NCBI GenBank assembly: GCA_013694645.1
Contig: JACDBZ010000036.1
Coordinates: forward strand, 1 to 8,081
Source: Chloroflexota bacterium
GTDB lineage: Bacteria > Chloroflexota > Limnocylindria > QHBO01
Length of the DNA stretch: 8,081 nt
Direction: 5' to 3'
Shown here: piece after piece, positions 5,277 to 8,081 of the stretch
How positions within the stretch are numbered: the first letter of the stretch is position 1
How the letters are laid out: each line of letters opens with the position of its first letter
The notes under the pieces: generated by a model
What the model saw: the letters and a program-made list of their open reading frames with translations, nothing else
What the model was told of the DNA's origin: nothing
Database searches by the model: none
Translations under genes and position numbers: made by a program

Positions 5277-5624
5277 ATGTCCGCCAACGTTCAAGAGGTC
5301 ACCGACGCCACGTTCGAGGCCGACGTGCTCCAGAGTGACAAGCCGGTCGTGGTCGACTTCTGGGCCGAATGGTGCGGACCGTGCCGCATGGTCGCCCCCG
5401 AGATCGAGAAGCTGGCCGCAAAATATGCAGGCACCGTCGAAGTTCGCAAGCTCGACGTCGACGCCAACCCACAAACGGCCATGAAGTACGGGATCATGAG
5501 CATCCCGACGGTCGCCCTCTTCCGGCCGGGCGAAGCGCCAAAGTCCGCCGTCGGGTTCCGTCCAGCCGAGGCGCTCGAGGAAGCATTCGGCCTGGCGAGT
5601 CTCGGAAAGGCCGCTACGGCCTGA
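5277..5624 (+). CDS. trxA: Thioredoxin
   Basis: A 115-residue cytoplasmic thiol-disulfide oxidoreductase with the canonical active site WCGPC (Cys33, Cys36), the buried acid Asp27 in VVVDFWAEW, the cis-proline Pro77 in SIPTVALF, and a C-terminal strand and helix (VGFRPAEALEEAFGL). It ends in a short Ala/Thr-rich tail. Length is normal and there is no signal peptide. AAAGGA (5267-5272) lies four bases before ATG 5277. It is the second gene after the ArsR-type regulator and is followed by a strong hairpin, so the operon probably has just these two genes. No thioredoxin reductase is present in the window. Confidence 0.96.
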   Translation: MSANVQEVTDATFEADVLQSDKPVVVDFWAEWCGPCRMVAPEIEKLAAKYAGTVEVRKLDVDANPQTAMKYGIMSIPTVALFRPGEAPKSAVGFRPAEALEEAFGLASLGKAATA

Positions 5625-5638
5625 CCATCGACCCTGAC

Positions 5639-5675
5639 ACGCGCCCGGCTCTCAGCGGAGCGGGCGCGTTGCTGT
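5639..5675 (+). terminator. Hairpin terminator after thioredoxin
   Basis: ACGCGCCCG (5639-5647) pairs perfectly with CGGGCGCGT (5661-5669), and the stem continues inward through CTC/GAG around a short loop. It begins 14 bases after the thioredoxin stop. The following TTGCTGTT is only partly T-rich, so it is a strong stem with a weak tail. Confidence 0.65.
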
Positions 5676-5687
5676 TCCCGGCACTTC

Positions 5688-5820
5688 GACCGTCATCGAG
5701 CTGACGCCCCGTCAAGCTACTCGCGTGGCGGTCATTGACGGTCGCAGTGCGCGTGCTGCAGTCAACCTATTCGCACGACGTGTAATTGACGGTCGCTTGG
5801 GGCGTCCTGCCGTCATATAG
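5688..5820. repeat. Degenerate 50-bp tandem repeat with alternating TTGAC/GTCAA half-sites
   Basis: Unit A (5711-5760) and unit B (5761-5811) align over about 50 bases at roughly 75% identity with one indel, and a third unit begins at 5812 (GTCATATAGTCG) but decays. ATTGACGGTCGC is identical at 5734-5745 and 5785-5796. Half-sites alternate in orientation at about 25-base steps: GTCAA 5711, TTGAC 5735, GTCAA 5761, TTGAC 5786, GTCAT 5812. An extra inverted copy, GACCGTCAT, lies at 5688-5696. It looks like an array of protein-binding sites or a decayed repetitive element. Spacers are not unique sequences, so it is not a CRISPR array. Confidence 0.6.
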
Positions 5821-6149
5821 TCGGCTCGGGAGTGGCTTGCACCGCGAGTGACCGGCTGAGCCGATAATGCAGCCGAGGGCTACTCTCCGGATGCATTTCT
5901 GACGGCGATCCGAGGCGCGGCAGCCTCATTCATGCACCGGGCGCATCATCTGAAGCCGAACCGAGCCCAGCCGAGCGCCATTCCGCAGCGTGCCGTCCGT
6001 TCGGCCGGAAACCCGTATATTCGTTCGCCTGCCGGTGCTGAATGAACGGCATCGCGGAGCCGCGTGGCACGATCCCAAAAGCCTCGGCATACTGCGCGCT
6101 CATGACCCGTCCGCCCTCGCATCTTCCATCACCACCGCCCGGGTAGACG
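5821..6149. other. Non-coding stretch before the MFS gene
   Basis: No convincing gene. An 86-codon minus-strand frame (5930-6190) has mixed third positions and no family resemblance. Small inverted repeats are present: GAGTGGC (5830-5836) with GCTACTC (5879-5885), which would pair with one G-U, and GAGGC (5912-5916) with GCCTC (5923-5927). GATAAT (5863-5868) and TATATT (6016-6021) resemble -10 hexamers but have no well-spaced -35 partner. The promoter of the MFS gene probably lies here but cannot be placed. Confidence 0.4.
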
Positions 6150-7481
6150 ATGCGTCGCTCGATCAACGCGGTCCTCATCGGCACCTTCACGCTTCGCTTC
6201 AGTACGGGCCTGACCGGAGCGCTCCTCGTCTATTACCTCGCCGAGCTCGACGCATTCGGTGCCGGTCGCGACGTGACGGCGTTCGAGCTTGGCCTCCTGG
6301 CCGCCGCTTTCTACGTCGCCGAGCTCGTCCTCTCCCCGATCTTCGGGGTGCTCTCCGACCGACTCGGCTCGCGCCCCGTGATGCAGATTGGCCCGATCTT
6401 CGGCGCCGTGGCGGTGGTGATGACCGCGCTGACCACCGACCTGGTCCTGCTCGGCGGGACGCGATGGCTCGAGGGAGCCGCCGCGGCAGCTTCGATCCCG
6501 TCGATCCTGGGCTACATCGCGCTGGCAACCTCGCATGACGAGGGCCTTCGCGGACGTACGGTGGCGAATTTCGAAGCGGCCACGTTGGCAGGCATCGGCC
6601 TTGGCCTCGTCGCGGCGGGCGGTCTGTGGGAGCTGCTCGACCGCAACGCGTTCTACCTCAACGCAGTGCTCTACGGCGTCAGCTTCCTGATCTACCGCTA
6701 TGGCGTCACCGAGTCGCGGCCCGGAACGTCGGCCGACACACAGCGCGAGGTGGAGGAAATCGGCGCGGGCGGAGTCACCGGCGTTGCGCACGGGTTCAGC
6801 CTGGGCCGATACCGCCAGGTGCTGACAAGCCAATCGGTCTGGCTGCTGGCACCAACCTGGATCGCGGTGAACGCGTTTCTCGGTGCCTGGACCAGCCAGT
6901 CGATCTTCCAGCTCGTCGACGAGCGGCGACCCGGGTTCGAGAACCAGCTGCTGATGGGAGGATTCGCGCCGCTGCAGGTCAGCATCGGCCTCGCCGTCTC
7001 GATGATCGTCTTCTTCGCCGGCCTCTTCTACTGGGGTAGTCGGTTCAAGCGCTACCGTCGAACGACGATCATGGCGATCGGGATCGGGGGCGGTCTGCTC
7101 ATGGTCGCGGCAACCGTCGGGTTGAACCATTCCGAGACCTGGGGCGTGATCGCGAGGATCGGCCTTGGCCTCATCACTGCCGGCGGCCTCTTCGTCCTGG
7201 CGGGAGCGACTCCCGCGGCACTCGGCATGCTCGCCGACATCAGCGAGGAGCACCCGGCAGACCGCGGCGTGATCATGGGCCTCTACTCGGTCTTCCTGGC
7301 GATCGGCCAGGTGGTCGGCTCGCTCGCGGGAGGTGGTGCCGCCGAATGGCTCGGGGTCGACGGCCTGCTGCTGGTATCCGCCGGTCTGCTGATCGTGGCC
7401 CTCCTGCCGCTGCGCTGGCTGCGTGGCTCCGAGCACCTTGTCGGACTGCGACCGAACGTGACCCGCCCGGCAACTGGCTGA
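6150..7481 (+). CDS. Major facilitator superfamily transporter
   Basis: A 443-residue inner-membrane protein with about twelve hydrophobic segments in two halves. Segment 1 is about residues 7-30 and segment 2 about 46-66; the loop between segments 2 and 3 holds the MFS motif A, GVLSDRLGSRP (66-76). A polar central loop (about 185-225) separates the halves; segments 7-12 run from about 229 to 420, with PAALGMLADIS near 355-364 and IMGLYSVFLAIGQVVG (375-390) in the second half. The C-terminus is a short basic tail. ATG 6150 is fixed because TAG at 6144-6146 is in frame just upstream; only a weak GGG precedes it. The substrate is unknown: the layout suits a drug or small-molecule exporter, but nothing in the sequence names one. 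The gene stands alone and converges on the minus-strand gene with 8 bases between stops. Confidence 0.92.
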   Translation: MRRSINAVLIGTFTLRFSTGLTGALLVYYLAELDAFGAGRDVTAFELGLLAAAFYVAELVLSPIFGVLSDRLGSRPVMQIGPIFGAVAVVMTALTTDLVLLGGTRWLEGAAAAASIPSILGYIALATSHDEGLRGRTVANFEAATLAGIGLGLVAAGGLWELLDRNAFYLNAVLYGVSFLIYRYGVTESRPGTSADTQREVEEIGAGGVTGVAHGFSLGRYRQVLTSQSVWLLAPTWIAVNAFLGAWTSQSIFQLVDERRPGFENQLLMGGFAPLQVSIGLAVSMIVFFAGLFYWGSRFKRYRRTTIMAIGIGGGLLMVAATVGLNHSETWGVIARIGLGLITAGGLFVLAGATPAALGMLADISEEHPADRGVIMGLYSVFLAIGQVVGSLAGGGAAEWLGVDGLLLVSAGLLIVALLPLRWLRGSEHLVGLRPNVTRPATG

Positions 7482-7499
7482 GGTCCGGGTCAGTCAGTT
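7472..7499. terminator. Hairpin spanning both stop codons of two converging genes
   Basis: AACTGGCTGA (7472-7481) pairs with TCAGTCAGTT (7490-7499) over ten positions with one mismatch that is a G-U pair in RNA read from the plus strand, leaving an eight-base loop. The left arm contains the MFS TGA and the right arm the complement of the opposing gene's TGA. Neither side has a T-run, so it may slow or end transcription in both directions only weakly. Confidence 0.45.
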
Positions 7500-7999
7500 C
7501 GGAAATCGAGCGACTGGACCATCGCGTCGAGGATCCGACGGTTCTCGACGTAATCGCCCGGGGCGGCGCGCGTCGTCCCGGCGAAGAGGTGCCGTCCGGC
7601 GGCGGAGCCCATGCAGGACCCGCCACGAAACAGGTCAATGACGTACCACGTCCCCCCGGGCGTGAGTCCCGGCGCGTATTCGTCGACGTACCCGGACAGT
7701 CCGTCAACGCCGACCACGTGATGGGTGATCGGCGGTTCGTCATATCCGGTACAGCCGTCGGTCACCAGCACGGTGGCCGTACCGCCCTCGAGGACGCCGC
7801 TGGCGCCGGCAGCCAGCACGAAGGGTGACGGACCGAACTGGGAGCACGCGGCCACTTCTCGGGCAGCATCGGCGCGGTGGACCCACCATCCCGTGGGATA
7901 GCGGATCTCGAAGGCCAGATCCGGGTCCGTGCAGCTCTGTGTGAGGTGGGATCCCCGGGACAGAGGCGCGCTGGTCGCCCCGTTGCCGTCCCATCCCAA
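7490..7999 (-). CDS. Hypothetical protein resembling an exported domain, no signal peptide
   Basis: A 169-residue frame from TTG 7999, bounded upstream by an in-frame TGA (8003-8005). The body looks like a complete extracytoplasmic domain: CTDPDLAFEIRYPTGWWVHR (23-42), AACSQFGPSPF, VLVTDGCTGYDEPP, GTWYVIDLFRGGSC and a last helix RRILDAMVQSLDF. Four cysteines (23, 52, 83, 129) could form two disulfides. The FEIRYPTGW start and the DAMVQSLDF end resemble PsbP-like or small lipoprotein domains, but I cannot name the family. Such proteins normally carry a signal peptide; none is visible in this frame or in the other two minus-strand frames up to the window edge. The TTG start has no good ribosome site. 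It may be truncated at the 5' end, or the start may be misread. Confidence 0.65.
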   Translation of the reverse strand: MGWDGNGATSAPLSRGSHLTQSCTDPDLAFEIRYPTGWWVHRADAAREVAACSQFGPSPFVLAAGASGVLEGGTATVLVTDGCTGYDEPPITHHVVGVDGLSGYVDEYAPGLTPGGTWYVIDLFRGGSCMGSAAGRHLFAGTTRAAPGDYVENRRILDAMVQSLDFRTD

Positions 8000-8057
8000 T
8001 GCTCAGGGTCGGATCGGTGCGTGAGGATAGCGGCGGCTCATCTATTCTTGCTGCGTC

Positions 8058-8081
8058 ATGAGCTGCGCCGCGCCCCAGTGG
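8058..8081 (+). CDS. Possible 5' end of a gene running off the window
   Basis: ATG 8058 opens a plus-strand frame (MSCAAPQW) that continues to the edge. TATTCT (8043-8048) nine bases upstream resembles a -10 element, and there is no ribosome site, similar to the ArsR start. Eight codons are too few to judge; this is a hint only. Confidence 0.22.

Noticed and set aside
5711..5820. CRISPR array
   Set aside because: The units are contiguous and degenerate throughout, with no conserved repeat separated by unique spacers and no cas genes.
5830..5885. Structured RNA or riboswitch
   Set aside because: A seven-position stem with one wobble pair plus a tiny inner hairpin is not enough; no known riboswitch core was recognised and it lies about 265 bases before the next start codon.
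6016..6021. TATATT as -10 box of the MFS gene
   Set aside because: It lies about 130 bases before the ATG and has no -35 partner at a usable spacing.
5930..6190. An 86-codon minus-strand frame before the MFS gene
   Set aside because: Third-position G/C is clearly lower than in neighbouring genes, there is no ribosome site, it overlaps the MFS start, and nothing is recognisable in the product.
6129..7436. A 435-codon open frame on the minus strand
   Set aside because: It is the antisense shadow of the MFS gene; its Asp/Glu/Arg/His/Gln-rich composition is typical of such shadows and no domain is visible.

Overview
The window is dense, high-GC bacterial DNA (roughly two thirds G+C by eye) with strong G/C bias at third codon positions, short intergenic gaps, GTG and TTG starts, and a mix of genes with good Shine-Dalgarno sites and genes with none. 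That look fits a high-GC Chloroflexota (for example Limnocylindria-like lineages) or an Actinomycetota relative. This placement is inference from style and gene content; there is no rRNA or tRNA here to settle it. I see no insertion sequence, integrase, CRISPR array or phage gene.

Layout, left to right: (1) the 3' part of a CapA-family gene (+), facing a minus-strand cluster across a 230-base gap that holds an unusual cluster of four related 14-bp palindromes. (2) A minus-strand cluster read right to left: citrate synthase-family enzyme, a small very acidic orphan protein, and a YedA-like EamA/DMT exporter whose last segment is displaced by a one-base frameshift. (3) A short uncertain plus-strand ORF divergent from the citrate synthase. 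(4) A plus-strand pair: cyclophilin peptidyl-prolyl isomerase followed 8 bases later by a secreted lipoprotein. (5) A tiny minus-strand zinc-ribbon protein, divergent from (6) an ArsR-family regulator and thioredoxin pair, closed by a hairpin terminator. (7) A 525-base non-coding stretch with a degenerate 50-bp tandem repeat carrying alternating TTGAC/GTCAA half-sites. (8) An MFS transporter (+), converging on (9) a minus-strand protein that resembles an exported domain but has no signal peptide. (10) A possible gene start at the right edge.

The genes are mostly housekeeping or general cell physiology (central carbon entry, protein folding, thiol redox, small-molecule export), and no single pathway unites them. 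The most coherent unit is ArsR plus thioredoxin: the regulator has a palindrome overlapping a promoter whose start point would fall at its own ATG, suggesting an autoregulated leaderless operon. The items most worth a second look are the two intergenic repeat families (671-847 and 5688-5820), the Asp-to-Glu change at the expected catalytic position of the citrate synthase, the exporter frameshift, and the ArsR operator. I did not find a convincing new multi-gene system.
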